Below, piece after piece: positions 42,348 to 53,100 of a stretch of DNA of 64,000 nt. The position numbers were made by a program, and so were the translations under genes. Source of the DNA: Vibrio ponticus (GTDB lineage Bacteria > Pseudomonadota > Gammaproteobacteria > Enterobacterales > Vibrionaceae); contig NZ_AP019657.1 in NCBI RefSeq assembly GCF_009938225.1, positions 2,604,001-2,668,000 of the forward strand, written 5' to 3'. Positions within the stretch are counted from its first letter, which is position 1, and each line of letters begins with the position of its first letter. The notes under the pieces are model-generated. The model was not told the DNA's origin, did no database searches, and worked only from the letters and a program-made list of their open reading frames with translations.

Positions 42348-43655
42348 ATGGTAGCAGTCGAACTGTTCGTCGTTCTGCTCTTTATCTTCTTGGGAGCAAG
42401 AATCGGGGGCATTGGCATTGGTTTCGCAGGTGGTGCTGGTGTTATCGCTCTATCACTGGGATTAGGTGTACCAACCAGCCAAGCGTTCATCCCAATCGAT
42501 GTAATTTTAATCATCATGTCGGTGATTACCGCTATCGCCGCTATGCAAGTCGCCGGTGGTTTAGAGTGGCTAGTACAAGTCGCGGAAAACTTTCTGCGTA
42601 AAAACCCTAAGCGAATCACCTTCTATGCGCCAATTGTGACTTTTCTAATGACGCTTATGGCAGGTACAGGTCACACCGCATTTTCAACCTTACCTGTGAT
42701 TGCAGAAGTAGCAAAAGGTCAAGGTGTGCGCCCGTCTCGCCCACTGTCTATCGCGGTCATTGCATCACAAATCGCTATCACAGCTTCGCCAATTTCAGCG
42801 GCGGTGGTGGCTTTCGCGGCAATGCTAGCACCAGTTGGTGTTGATTACCTCACGCTGCTGGCAGTGTGCATTCCAACCACTTTCATCGCTTGTATGATCG
42901 GCGCATTCGTCGCGAACTTCATGGGCTGCGAACTCAAAGATGATCCTATCTACCAACAACGTTTGGAGCAGGGGCTTATCAAGCTTGCCAGCGAAGAAAA
43001 ACGTGACATCCTACCGACCGCCAAAAAAGCGACCTACATTTTCTTAACCGCAATCGCGCTTGTGGTGTGTTACGCCGCGATGATCTCTGACTCAATCGGT
43101 CTTATTGATAACCCTGCGCTTGGTCGTAATGAAGCAATCATGACCGTTATGCTAGCCGCGGCAGCTGTGATTGTAATGACCACTAAAATTGATGCCAACC
43201 AAATTCCATCAGCCAGCACTTTCCGCTCAGGTATGACAGCTTGTGTGTGTGTTCTTGGTGTGGCATGGCTTGGGGCAACGTTTGTTAACGCACACGTTGA
43301 TGGCATTAAAGAGCTCGCTGGTGAACTATTAGCAGACTACCCATGGATGCTTGCGCTGGTGCTATTTTTCGCGTCGATGCTGCTCTACTCTCAAGGGGCG
43401 ACCACGGTTGCACTCATGCCAGCAGCGCTTGCGATTGGTGTGGCACCGCTAACGGCAGTTGCATCATTTGCCGCCGTCAGTGCCCTATTCGTTCTGCCTA
43501 CCTACCCAACTCTACTCGCCGCAGTCGAAATGGATGACACTGGCTCAACGCGCATTGGTAAATACGTATTCAACCACCCATTCTTTATTCCTGGTGTGGT
43601 CACGATTACCTCTGCGGTGACACTTGGTTTTATCTTTGGCGGTATGGTGATTTAA
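42348..43655 (+). CDS. dcuA: Anaerobic C4-dicarboxylate transporter DcuA
   Basis: 435 aa with about ten or more membrane helices. It exchanges aspartate, fumarate, malate and succinate. The N-terminal MVAVELFVVLLFIFLGARIG and the FLMTLMAGTGHTAFSTLPVI loop are typical of DcuA/DcuB. With AspA just upstream it forms an aspartate-uptake, fumarate-production and succinate-export module. A GGGGG ribosome binding site precedes the start. E. coli has cutA between dcuA and dsbD, which is absent here. Confidence 0.95.
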   Translation: MVAVELFVVLLFIFLGARIGGIGIGFAGGAGVIALSLGLGVPTSQAFIPIDVILIIMSVITAIAAMQVAGGLEWLVQVAENFLRKNPKRITFYAPIVTFLMTLMAGTGHTAFSTLPVIAEVAKGQGVRPSRPLSIAVIASQIAITASPISAAVVAFAAMLAPVGVDYLTLLAVCIPTTFIACMIGAFVANFMGCELKDDPIYQQRLEQGLIKLASEEKRDILPTAKKATYIFLTAIALVVCYAAMISDSIGLIDNPALGRNEAIMTVMLAAAAVIVMTTKIDANQIPSASTFRSGMTACVCVLGVAWLGATFVNAHVDGIKELAGELLADYPWMLALVLFFASMLLYSQGATTVALMPAALAIGVAPLTAVASFAAVSALFVLPTYPTLLAAVEMDDTGSTRIGKYVFNHPFFIPGVVTITSAVTLGFIFGGMVI

Positions 43656-43698
43656 CTCACCTCGCACAAACTGACGAACGTCAAGTCAACACAACATC

Positions 43699-43727
43699 TC
43701 AAAAGGCGCTGCGGCGCCTTTTTTCTT
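43699..43727 (+). terminator. Terminator of dcuA
   Basis: Nine-base-pair stem AAAAGGCGC/GCGCCTTTT (43701-43709 and 43714-43722) with a TGCG loop and further T's. Confidence 0.92.
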
Positions 43728-43878
43728 TCCCCTTACAATCGTCACTCGACAATAAAAAGCCTCAATACTGAAACTATTTGGCTGTTTTCTCTGTCCTATT
43801 AAGTCAAATGAAGGTTGCATTGGATAAAAATCCAACCTGTACGTAAAATACCCGCAAGTTAAATTAAGTGATTTTTTT

Positions 43879-45681
43879 ATGCGCTCAGTTTTTTCCATTC
43901 TGATTTTATGCCTGAGTGTCGTGGCGACACCTGCAATGGCGCTGTTTAACAACAATAGCAGCACACCAAGTTTTGCCACTGACAACAACCGCTTTGTGCC
44001 GGTTGATGAAGCATTCCCGTTCAACCATTTTCAACAAGGCAACCGTGTTTTCCTCGACTGGCAGGTCAAACCGGACTATTACCTATACCAAGAACGTATC
44101 TCCGTGAGCGCAGAAAATGTCACTCTTGGTGAGATCACCATGCGCAATGGTGAACCATACAACGATGAATTTTTTGGTGACGTACACATCTATACCGAGC
44201 CGCTGTTTGTTGAAGTGCCACTTGAACAATATCAAACTGGCGCACGTTTGATCGTCCAATATCAAGGGTGTGCCAAAGCTGGTTTTTGCTACCCGCCAGA
44301 AACACGCGTTATTGATGTAGACCCTTTCGTCGCAAGCAAATCAGACTCTGTTGAAAGCGCACCGGATAACTTGACGACCAACACCACAACAGCTCAAACC
44401 ACTGCGACTCAATCAAGCGCACCGCAGTCGCAAGAGAGTTCTCTTGCCAGCAAGCTTGCCGATAACTGGTGGACACCACTGCTATTTTTAGCTTTGGGGG
44501 TAGGTCTGGCTTTCACACCATGCGTACTACCGATGTACCCAATTCTTACGAGTATCGTATTGGGCAGTGGCAAGCTCAGCCATCGCCGAGCACTAAGCTT
44601 ATCGTTTATTTATGTGCAAGGTATGGCGCTCACTTATACCCTGCTGGGGTTAGTCGTGGCTTCCGCTGGCATGCAGTTTCAAGCGGCGATGCAGCATCCA
44701 TACGTATTGATTGGTCTTAGCATCATGTTCGTTGCTCTTGCCCTGTCGATGTTTGGTGCTTACACCTTACAACTGCCTGCCAGTGTGCAAACCTGGCTAA
44801 GTGGTTTAAGTAACAAACAGCAAGGTGGCAGTAACGCTGGCGTATTTGCCATGGGGGCGATATCAGGCTTAGTCTGCTCACCTTGCACAACAGCGCCGCT
44901 TTCTGGTGCTCTGCTTTATGTTGCTCAAAGTGGCGATCTCCTAACTGGCGCGGTGGCACTCTATGCGCTGGCATTAGGTATGGGTATTCCACTGATGCTC
45001 GCGGCAGTGTTTGGCAACAAACTGCTACCAAAAGCCGGCGGCTGGATGGATCGCGTTAAAATCCTGTTTGGTTTCGTGCTCCTTGCTGCGCCGATTTTCT
45101 TACTTGAACGTATCTTGCCAGAAAGTTGGGCAACGACACTTTGGTCTGTTCTCGGTATTGCAGCCTTTGGTTGGCTCTACCATATAAAAAACAGCCTCAC
45201 ATTTGGTGGTTGGAAGCAAAGCATGGTCGGCATTATCGCGGTACTTGGCTTAGTGACTTCGGTTCAACCGCTATACAGCACCTGGATAAACCCACCCGCA
45301 CAAGAGCATCAAGCGCGCGTTGAGTTTATCAAGGTTGCAACGGTCAGCGAGCTTGAAGCACAACTAGCAAAAGCGAAACAAGCAGGTAAACCTGTGATGC
45401 TCGACTACTACGCAGACTGGTGTGTCGCCTGTAAAGAGTTTGAAAAATACACCTTCCATACGCCAGAAGTCGAAGCCAAACTGCAAGACTTCATTTTGCT
45501 GCAAGCCGATGTAACGAAAAATCAGATGCAAGATATTGAATTACTTCAGCGCCTTAACGTACTTGGACTGCCGACTATCGAGTTTTGGGACCACAGTGGT
45601 CAGCACTTAGTTAGTGCTCGTATTACAGGTTTTATGGATGCGCCAAGCTTCATTCAGCATCTTGATAACCACCAGCTCTAA
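43879..45681 (+). CDS. dsbD: Thiol:disulfide interchange protein DsbD
   Basis: 600 aa. It carries electrons from cytosolic thioredoxin across the inner membrane to periplasmic DsbC, DsbG and CcmG. A signal peptide (about 1-22) is followed by the periplasmic alpha domain with Cys131 and Cys137 ([11 protein letters not shown]), a Thr/Ser/Gln-rich linker (about 160-190), an eight-helix core with FTPCVLP (Cys215) and SPCTTAP (Cys336), and a C-terminal thioredoxin domain with CVAC (Cys515 and Cys518). All six active cysteines are present. Confidence 0.96.
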   Translation: MRSVFSILILCLSVVATPAMALFNNNSSTPSFATDNNRFVPVDEAFPFNHFQQGNRVFLDWQVKPDYYLYQERISVSAENVTLGEITMRNGEPYNDEFFGDVHIYTEPLFVEVPLEQYQTGARLIVQYQGCAKAGFCYPPETRVIDVDPFVASKSDSVESAPDNLTTNTTTAQTTATQSSAPQSQESSLASKLADNWWTPLLFLALGVGLAFTPCVLPMYPILTSIVLGSGKLSHRRALSLSFIYVQGMALTYTLLGLVVASAGMQFQAAMQHPYVLIGLSIMFVALALSMFGAYTLQLPASVQTWLSGLSNKQQGGSNAGVFAMGAISGLVCSPCTTAPLSGALLYVAQSGDLLTGAVALYALALGMGIPLMLAAVFGNKLLPKAGGWMDRVKILFGFVLLAAPIFLLERILPESWATTLWSVLGIAAFGWLYHIKNSLTFGGWKQSMVGIIAVLGLVTSVQPLYSTWINPPAQEHQARVEFIKVATVSELEAQLAKAKQAGKPVMLDYYADWCVACKEFEKYTFHTPEVEAKLQDFILLQADVTKNQMQDIELLQRLNVLGLPTIEFWDHSGQHLVSARITGFMDAPSFIQHLDNHQL

Positions 45682-45698
45682 GCGCAATCATGGTTAAG

Positions 45699-45732
45699 TT
45701 AAACGCCCCAGTTTGTCTGGGGCGTTTTTATT
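45699..45732 (+). terminator. Terminator of dsbD
   Basis: Eleven-base-pair stem AAACGCCCCAG/CTGGGGCGTTT (45701-45711 and 45717-45727) with a TTTGT loop and following T's. Confidence 0.92.
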
Positions 45733-45840
45733 TCTAAGACAAAAGTCGATTTAGTTCAGACTTTTAGCGTACAAACATTGTTCAATCAGTCAAACAACAT
45801 AATAATTCTATTAACCAAATAACAATAAGTGATTAACGTC

Positions 45841-46476
45841 ATGGATTCGACTTACACGATTATTATTGCTGACGACCACCCGCTATTTCGAAATGCCTTG
45901 TTTCAAGCCATTCATATGGCTATCAGTGGCGCGAACTTGCTTGAAGCGGACTCGTTGGAAGCACTGCTCACATTGTTGGCGAAAGAGTCGGATCCGGATC
46001 TGTTGTTACTTGATCTAAAAATGCCGGGGGCAAATGGCATGTCAGGCTTAATTCAGCTTCGAGCTGAATACCCTGATCTACCGATTGTCGTCGTTTCCGC
46101 CAGTGAAGAACCATCGGTTGTCACTCAAGTGAAAAGCCACGGTGCGTTTGGTTTTATCCCTAAATCGAGCGATATGCGCGAGCTGATCAGTGCGCTCAAT
46201 CAGGTACTCAATGGCGAACCTTTCTTCCCCGAAGGATCCATTACCAATAACGCAGCGTGTACCGATCTCGCGGAAAAAATTGCCACCCTGACACCGCAGC
46301 AATACAAGGTACTGGGCATGCTGTCTGATGGCTTGCTCAACAAACAGATCGCGTACGAACTCAACGTATCTGAAGCGACCATCAAAGCGCATATGACGGC
46401 GATTTTCCGTAAACTCGGAGTAAAAAATCGTACTCAAGCGGTAATTTTGTTGCAGCAGCTTGAGTCTGAAGGTTAA
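45841..46476 (+). CDS. crbR: LuxR/NarL-family response regulator CrbR (acetate switch)
   Basis: 211 aa. The receiver domain has acidic residues Asp11-Asp12, phosphoacceptor Asp58 in LLLLDLKMPGANG, and Lys108 in FIPKSS. A LuxR-type helix-turn-helix follows: LTPQQYKVLGMLSDGLLNKQ, then IAYELNVSEATIKAHMTAIF. Its relatives (CrbR, ErdR) activate acetyl-CoA synthetase in response to the CrbS/MxtR kinase. Both crbS and acs lie within 13 kb here, which is the main reason for the name. A GTG at 45829 would add four residues. The ATG at 45841 fits the domain start. Confidence 0.85.
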   Translation: MDSTYTIIIADDHPLFRNALFQAIHMAISGANLLEADSLEALLTLLAKESDPDLLLLDLKMPGANGMSGLIQLRAEYPDLPIVVVSASEEPSVVTQVKSHGAFGFIPKSSDMRELISALNQVLNGEPFFPEGSITNNAACTDLAEKIATLTPQQYKVLGMLSDGLLNKQIAYELNVSEATIKAHMTAIFRKLGVKNRTQAVILLQQLESEG

Positions 46477-46667
46477 TTCACTCAACGCTAACTTTCTCTT
46501 GCATGACTTTTGCTACACTTAGCATGTTGGTGTTTTAACACACCTATCCCTCTGTTAATTCCTGAGATAATTCGTATCGTTATAGCTCGCCTTTTGCCCG
46601 ATGGCAATTTGAGTGGGTTCTCACGTCACAATAGTCTCACCCATCTAACTAACTCTGGGAGATCACT

Positions 46668-47294
46668 TTGCTTAGTATTGTGCTTACTCAATTCGTCGTC
46701 TTGTGGGCAGTCATCGATCCGGTCGGAACCGTGCCTGTTTACCTATCACAAACTCAACATTTGTCTGTTAAACAGCGCCGCCTCGTGGCACTCAAGGCTG
46801 TCGCCATCGCAACCGGTTTGTTGCTGTTTTTCTTAATTGCCGGTCAATTGTTACTGGAAGCGATGCAAATTCCGTTGCCTGCTTTTCAAGCTGCGGGTGG
46901 GTTAGTGTTACTCCTGTTTGCACTCACCATGATCTTTGGGGAGAGTAAGCCCGATCAAGAAAAAAAATTAACCCAAGAATTAAGCCACTCTGAATTAGCG
47001 GATCTCGCCGTCTACCCTCTCGCAATGCCTTCGATTGCCTCTCCGGGTGCCATGATGGCAATTGTGATGCTGACCGATAACCACCGCTACTCGCTTATCG
47101 ACCAAGCAATCACCGCCGGTGTCATGCTCTCCGTATTGATCATTACGCTGTTATTTCTATTAATGGCTAGCCATATCCACAAGCGGATCGGCAGCGTAGG
47201 CGCGGCGATCATTAGTCGTGTCATGGGGCTGATTTTGGCGGCTGTTGCACTAAATAATCTATTAATGGGGATTCGCGACTTCTATTTTGTGTGA
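46668..47294 (+). CDS. MarC-family membrane protein
   Basis: 208 aa with about six membrane helices, UPF0056/MarC family (E. coli YhgN, YchE, MarC). Family function is unknown; earlier links to antibiotic resistance were not upheld. Typical is the start LSIVLTQFVVLWAVIDPVGT and AMPSIASPGAMMAIVML in the middle. The start codon is TTG at 46668, supported by GGGAGA about six bases upstream and by the conserved N-terminus. It stands between crbR and the symporter pair but no functional link is evident. Confidence 0.86.
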   Translation: MLSIVLTQFVVLWAVIDPVGTVPVYLSQTQHLSVKQRRLVALKAVAIATGLLLFFLIAGQLLLEAMQIPLPAFQAAGGLVLLLFALTMIFGESKPDQEKKLTQELSHSELADLAVYPLAMPSIASPGAMMAIVMLTDNHRYSLIDQAITAGVMLSVLIITLLFLLMASHIHKRIGSVGAAIISRVMGLILAAVALNNLLMGIRDFYFV

Positions 47295-47511
47295 TCGATC
47301 CACCATTACTCGTGCTACAGCATTAGACCTTTGGCTTAGTTAACACAAAATTAACATTCATAAAATACCAGCAAATATTTTAAGCCATTGTTTTAAAAGA
47401 ATTTAATCAAAAACCATTGCCGACTAAAGTTGAAAAGAGATCTTGTCACGACGCTGCTATTGTAAATCGTGAAACAAATTCTTAACAACAAACATGCGTA
47501 AGGAGACGGCA

Positions 47512-47775
47512 ATGGCGTTTGAAAGTCAGGAACGAGCCAAAGCCTATTGGGAAAAGAACGTAAGACTAATGATCGGTTTAATGGTTGTTTGGTTCTTCGT
47601 ATCTTTTGGCTGTGGCATCTTATTTGTTGATGTGCTTAACCAATTCCAGATTGGTGGCTACAAACTTGGCTTCTGGTTTGCTCAACAAGGCTCCATCTAT
47701 ACCTTCCTAGGGATCATTTTCTACTATGCGTGGAAGATGCGTCAGATCGACCGCGAATTTAATGTAGATGAGTAA
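47512..47775 (+). CDS. DUF4212 small subunit of a sodium/solute symporter
   Basis: 87 aa with two membrane helices (about residues 17-40 and 52-76). DUF4212/YjcH-like proteins are encoded directly upstream of acetate-type sodium:solute symporters and are regarded as their small partner. The conserved sequence around AYWEKNVRLM and the closing IDREFNVDE are seen. The ATG at 47512 has AAGGAG six bases upstream; an extension to 47494 was rejected. Only 12 bp separate it from the large symporter gene. Confidence 0.85.
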   Translation: MAFESQERAKAYWEKNVRLMIGLMVVWFFVSFGCGILFVDVLNQFQIGGYKLGFWFAQQGSIYTFLGIIFYYAWKMRQIDREFNVDE

Positions 47776-47787
47776 GGAGTAGCTCAG

Positions 47788-49515
47788 ATGGATTTGAAAA
47801 CTATCACTTACCTAGTTGTAGGGGCGACATTTATCCTCTACATAGGTATTGCAATCTGGGCTCGTGCTGGCTCAACGAAAGAATTCTATGTCGCTGGCGG
47901 CGGTGTAAACCCAATTGCAAACGGCATGGCGACAGCCGCTGACTGGATGTCAGCAGCATCGTTCATTTCAATGGCGGGTCTAATTGCCTTTATGGGCTAC
48001 GGTGGTTCCGTATTCCTAATGGGTTGGACTGGTGGTTACGTACTACTTGCTCTACTACTGGCACCTTACCTACGTAAGTTTGGTAAGTTTACCGTGCCAG
48101 AGTTCGTGGGCGAACGCTTCTACTCAAACACTGCACGTATCGTTGCGGTTGTGTGTCTTATCATCGCATCAGTAACTTACGTTATCGGTCAGATGAAAGG
48201 TGTGGGTGTAGCATTTGGTCGTTTCCTAGAAGTTGATTACTCAACAGGTCTACTGATCGGTATGTGTATCGTATTTATGTACGCGGTAATGGGCGGCATG
48301 AAAGGTATTACGTACACGCAGATTGCTCAATATTGCGTACTCATTCTTGCTTACACTATCCCTGCAATCTTTATCTCTCTGCAGCTAACTGGTCACCCTC
48401 TGCCACAAATCGGTCTTGGGAGTACCATTTCCGGCACCGATGTCTATCTACTCGACCGGCTCGATCAGGTGGTGACAGAACTTGGCTTTAGTGAATACAC
48501 CACCCAAGTTCGTGGCGATACACTCAACATGTTCGTCTACACCATGTCACTAATGATTGGTACCGCAGGTCTACCGCACGTAATCATCCGTTTCTTCACT
48601 GTACCTAAAGTACGTGATGCACGAACGTCAGCAGGTTACGCACTACTGTTCATCGCAATCCTATACACAACAGCTCCTGCTGTATCTGCGATGGCGCGTC
48701 TAAACCTAATGGATACTGTGAATCCAGCTCCTGGTCAGCACCTTGCTTATGATGAGCGTCCTGACTGGTTCAAGAACTGGGAAAAAACAGGTCTACTGGG
48801 CTTTGATGACAAAAACAACGATGGTCTGATTGAGTACACCTCAAACCCAGCCACCAACGAGTTGAAAGTTGACCGTGACATCATGGTACTGGCTAACCCT
48901 GAGATTGCGAAACTGCCTAACTGGGTAATCGCACTTGTCGCGGCGGGTGGTCTGGCAGCGGCACTGTCTACCGCAGCGGGTCTATTGTTGGCTATCTCCT
49001 CGGCGATATCCCATGACTTAATTAAAGGTGTTATCAACCCGAACATTTCTGAGAAGAAAGAGCTACTTGCTAGCCGGATATCGATGGCGGTGGCAATTGC
49101 GGTGGCAGGCTACTTAGGTCTCAATCCACCAGGCTTTGCCGCCGGTACGGTAGCCCTCGCCTTCGGTCTTGCCGGATCCTCCATCTTCCCTGCATTGATG
49201 ATGGGTATCTTTAGCAAGAGCATCAACAAAGAAGGTGCGATTGCCGGTATGATCGCAGGTATCAGTGTGACGCTATTCTACGTATTCCAACACAAAGGCA
49301 TCCTATTTGTTGCGGATTGGACTTACCTAGAAAGCTGGGGTAGCAACTGGTTCTTCGGCATCGAACCAAATGCATTCGGTGCGATTGGTGCGCTATTCAA
49401 CTTCATCGTGGCATTCGCTGTATCGAAAGTAACCGCGGAAACACCACAAGAAGTGAAAGATCTGGTTGAGCACGTACGTGTACCAGCTGGTGCAGGTGAC
49501 GCAGTCGACCACTAA
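47788..49515 (+). CDS. Sodium:solute symporter, large subunit (acetate/carboxylate-type, ActP-like)
   Basis: 575 aa, SSS family. It starts MDLKTITYLVVGATFILYIG and carries the SSS signatures EFYVAGGGVNPIANGMATA and ADWMSAASFISM in the first helices. It resembles ActP and the larger-subunit subfamily found in vibrios. An insert between helices (residues about 311-360) contains DDKNNDGLIEY (340-350), a DxNxDG calcium-loop motif. Pairing with the DUF4212 gene, nearness to crbR and a location 8 kb from acs suggest acetate or another short carboxylate as substrate, but that is inference. It ends at a clear terminator. Confidence 0.88.
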   Translation: MDLKTITYLVVGATFILYIGIAIWARAGSTKEFYVAGGGVNPIANGMATAADWMSAASFISMAGLIAFMGYGGSVFLMGWTGGYVLLALLLAPYLRKFGKFTVPEFVGERFYSNTARIVAVVCLIIASVTYVIGQMKGVGVAFGRFLEVDYSTGLLIGMCIVFMYAVMGGMKGITYTQIAQYCVLILAYTIPAIFISLQLTGHPLPQIGLGSTISGTDVYLLDRLDQVVTELGFSEYTTQVRGDTLNMFVYTMSLMIGTAGLPHVIIRFFTVPKVRDARTSAGYALLFIAILYTTAPAVSAMARLNLMDTVNPAPGQHLAYDERPDWFKNWEKTGLLGFDDKNNDGLIEYTSNPATNELKVDRDIMVLANPEIAKLPNWVIALVAAGGLAAALSTAAGLLLAISSAISHDLIKGVINPNISEKKELLASRISMAVAIAVAGYLGLNPPGFAAGTVALAFGLAGSSIFPALMMGIFSKSINKEGAIAGMIAGISVTLFYVFQHKGILFVADWTYLESWGSNWFFGIEPNAFGAIGALFNFIVAFAVSKVTAETPQEVKDLVEHVRVPAGAGDAVDH

Positions 49516-49530
49516 AATCTAACCTAAAGC

Positions 49531-49557
49531 ACAAAAGCCCCTACGGGGGCTTTTTTA
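49531..49557 (+). terminator. Terminator of the symporter operon
   Basis: Nine-base-pair stem AAAAGCCCC/GGGGCTTTT (49533-49541 and 49546-49554) with a TACG loop and a long T-run. Confidence 0.93.
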
Positions 49558-49586
49558 TTCCTCTTAGTCTGTTTAAATAAAGTTCT

Positions 49587-49632
49587 ATACCCAATAACTT
49601 AACTCAGTAAGCTCATGAGTTATTAGGTATAA
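49587..49632. repeat. 14-bp inverted repeat, possible dispersed palindromic element
   Basis: TATACCCAATAACT (49587-49600) and AGTTATTAGGTATA (49619-49632) are inverted copies with one mismatch, around an 18-base core. The TATACC termini and overall size resemble small palindromic or MITE-like elements scattered in Vibrio spacers. It lies just before the unknown exported-protein gene. Confidence 0.55.
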
Positions 49633-49665
49633 AATTTTAGCCCGTCGTAGTAGCAAGGAAGCCCT

Positions 49666-50151
49666 ATGTTTAAAAACAAACACATCATCATCGCCCTGTT
49701 GGTCGCGCCAATTCTTTCTATTATCGCTTACTTTGGTACCGACTTAGCTCTGAGTGAGAAGCCTCACGCGGCTAAAGAGGGGCAAAGCTACAAGCTGCTG
49801 AGCAAATCAAACTGCCGCTACACCAGTGGTATCTGTGATATGGAAAATGGCGAATTTAAAATCAAGTTCCGTTCAGAGAATCTAACCGCCGAAGGATTAG
49901 AGCTATCGCTGACATCCGCTTTTCCGCTAGAAGGCATCAAGCTATCTCTGGTTGACGATGCTGATCAGCAAGCTAAACCTCTCGATATGCAGCCAGCAAG
50001 TGAGGACGGTAAAAACTGGTTTATCAAACTACCCGCACCGGCATCAGAACAAAGTTGGTTACGTGTTGCGGCGCAAGCAGACGGCGTGCTGTATTACGGT
50101 GACACTCAAACAGCGTTTGTAAAATACGAAACGCTGCTAAGTGAACAATAA
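49666..50151 (+). CDS. Uncharacterised membrane-anchored periplasmic protein
   Basis: 161 aa, not recognised. It has one N-terminal hydrophobic segment (about residues 7-25) that could be a signal anchor. About 135 soluble residues follow, with two cysteines at 50 and 57 (SNCRYTSGICDMENGEF) spaced for a disulfide, and a beta-rich profile (FKIKFRSENLTAEGLELSLT). AGGAAG precedes the start. It sits between the symporter operon and convergent crbS, 13 bp from the crbS stop codon. Its position suggests a role with acetate uptake or sensing, but nothing in the sequence shows it. Confidence 0.75.
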   Translation: MFKNKHIIIALLVAPILSIIAYFGTDLALSEKPHAAKEGQSYKLLSKSNCRYTSGICDMENGEFKIKFRSENLTAEGLELSLTSAFPLEGIKLSLVDDADQQAKPLDMQPASEDGKNWFIKLPAPASEQSWLRVAAQADGVLYYGDTQTAFVKYETLLSEQ

Positions 50152-50164
50152 CCAGATATCCGTC

Positions 50165-53100
50165 CTAGGCGATACAGTTGAGTATCGCCCTGAGTTTGAG
50201 TGGCTTGACTGGTTTAGGTATAAAGCTAAAGCTGTTCGACTCGATGCCTGCCAACATATCAGGGGTGCGATCAGCACTGATGATCACCCCGATAAAGCTA
50301 TCCCCAAGACGTAAACGACACTGCTGCAATACCTCAAGCCCGGTACGACCATTATCAAGACGGTAATCGGAGAGAATCACATCCGGCTGCCAAGCATCCT
50401 CTATCGCTTGCATGCTCTCAACAATATCAACGGCGCATCGCACATCGCATCCCCATCGAGCGAGTAACTGCTCCATACCGATCAAAATGTCGGTTTCATT
50501 GTCGACGCACAGCACTTTGATATGGCTGAGATCCGATGCAGCTTGAATCGGTGAAGCAACGGCTTGCGGCGCCGCAAAGGCAGCTCGTTTTAGACGAATC
50601 GAAAACACACTGCCACTACCGGGCCAAGAACGCATCGCAATCTGATGACCAAGCACATTGGCAATCCCTTTGGAGATCGCAAGACCTAACCCCAACCCTT
50701 GGTCCGAGCGAACCTGATTGCCTCGGTTAAACTCTTCAAAGATCTCTTGCTGCTTATCTTCGTTGATCCCTTCACCGTTATCCCAAACTTCGATTCGAAC
50801 ATCATCGCCATCACGGCGGACTCCTAACACCACCTTTCCACGTGGACTGTAGCGGAACGCGTTAGTCAAAAAGTTCTGAACCACACGGCGCAGTAATTTG
50901 GGATCAGATTCCACCAGCAACTGACTCGGCACCATACTAAACTCAATACCCTGCTGTTTAGCCAAAGCACTGAACTCGGCATTAAGATTGGAGAGCACAT
51001 CGTTAATCGCGAAACCGTGCACATTAACGTCTAACTTGCCGGACTCGAGGCGAGAAATATCCAAAAGATCGCCAATCAAATCTTCGGCAGCCCCAAGAGC
51101 ACTTTCAATGTGATTGGCCAATTGCTTGGTTTCACTCTCCTTCGCCACTTCAGAAAGAGATGAAGCAAACAAGCGCGCGGCATTAAGCGGCTGCATTAAG
51201 TCATGACTGACCGCGGCTAAGAAGCGGGATTTCGAACGCGACTCATGTTCAGAGCGCTGAGTCGCCGTGACCAGTTGCTTGTTGAGACGTTCTAACTCTT
51301 GCGTACGAGCCTGCACACGCTCTTCAAGCGTTTCATTGGCCTCTTTCAAGGCTTGCTCGGCATCACGGAAGACGGTGATATCGGTAAAACTCATCACAAA
51401 TCCGCCACCTGGCATCGGATTTCCTTGCACTTCGATCACGCGCCCATCAGGGCGAACACGCGAAGAAGTATGACGAGTACCTTGTTCTAAGTGGTATATC
51501 CGGCGCCGCACATGATCCTCTGGGTCACCAAGACCACACAAACCTTGCTCGGCATTATGACGAATCACGTCAGCAATCGGGCGACCGACTTGAATCAACC
51601 CAGGGGGAAATTCGAACAACTCTAGATAGCGCTGGTTCCATGCCACCAACCTTAACTGCTTGTCGACAACCGCAATCCCTTGGCCAATATGTTCAATCGC
51701 ACCTTGCAGTAAGCCACGACTAAAGTCATACAGTTCAGAGGCTTCGTCGACAATGGTCGCCACCTCTTCCAACTGCATGTTTCTGCCTTGCAAAGCAGAA
51801 GTAAGCACTAACTTAGCGGAAGAGGCACCAAACACCCCAGCTAAGACACGCTCGGTATGGCGGATCAAACTTGAAGGTGCTTGCTGATTGGGCATTAACG
51901 TTTGTCGTTGCTGCCCCCAATATTGTTGAAAGGCGCTGCGCACTCGATGGCGACCGACAAACCGTGAAGCGAGCATCTCTAGTTCAGCCACCGTCACTCG
52001 GCTTTGGTAGAGGCTCATGTTCTCACTTTCCGGCAACGGCGTACCAATAAACGAAGCCGATTGCAGTCGCTCACTCAAACTGGCGCGCGTCAGGATAGAA
52101 ATCAATATATAGCATAAGGTGTTGGCGCTTAAGCTCAGCACTATCCCCCATTCTGAAGCTTGTAAGCCCACCTCACGCAAGATGGTCGGTGGTTCTATTA
52201 ACCAAAGCAGTACATTGTTATGGCTATCACCGGCCAACAAGCCTGTCGCATTCATTAGCGTGATTAGCCATACCGCAAAGCCAAATAGCAGCCCAACGTA
52301 AACACCCTTACGATTTCCTTGGCGCCAATACATACCGCCAATCAGTGCTGGCGCAAACTGACCTATCGCGGCAAACGAGAGAAATCCTATCGCCGACAGC
52401 GAAGGAATGTTGCCCAGTACCTGATAAAAACCCCAAGCCCCTAGAAGCAACAACAAAATCAAACCACGGCGGATCACCAATAGCAATCCAGAAAACTGGC
52501 GATGACCACGATTACTCAAGCGCATCCGACGCAGCAGTAATGGCATCACCAAGTCGTTGGATACCATGATAGCCAGTGCGATGGTCGAGACAATCACCAT
52601 ACCACTGGCAGCCGATGTGCCACCTAAAAATGCCAATAACGCCATATCGGTTGCCCCAACAGACATTGGTAAACTGATGACGTAAGTGTCAGCACTCACG
52701 CCAGCAAGTAGCCCTTGACCAACCCATGCAATCGGCAAGACAAACAAGCCCATTAAGATCAGATAGAGTGGAAATAACCAGCGCGCGGTGTGTAAGTCTT
52801 GTGGGCGCTCATTCTCCACCACCATGGTATGGAACTGACGCGGTAAACAGAGAATCGCTAACATGGTCAACACCGTATGGATAATCAATGTTGGCCAATT
52901 GGGCGCCTGATAGGTTTGCGCCGCCAAGTCCATTAAGACAATGTCACTGCGGTTTAAGGCGAGGAAGAGAATGAAACAGCCGACGGTCATAAATGCCACC
53001 AGCTTTACAATCGACTCAAACGCGATCGCCATCATCATGCCACGATGATGTTCGGTATTATCGATATGGCGAGTACCAAACAGCATGGTAAATATAGCCA

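Noticed and set aside
46510..46836. Plus-strand frame overlapping the crbR-marC gap and the marC start
   Set aside because: It overlaps marC in another frame, has cysteine- and serine-rich non-family sequence, and MarC is well supported.
50168..50189. Hairpin GGCGATAC/GTATCGCC as a crbS terminator
   Set aside because: It lies inside the last codons of crbS and no T-run follows, so it is better seen as coding sequence with a chance stem.
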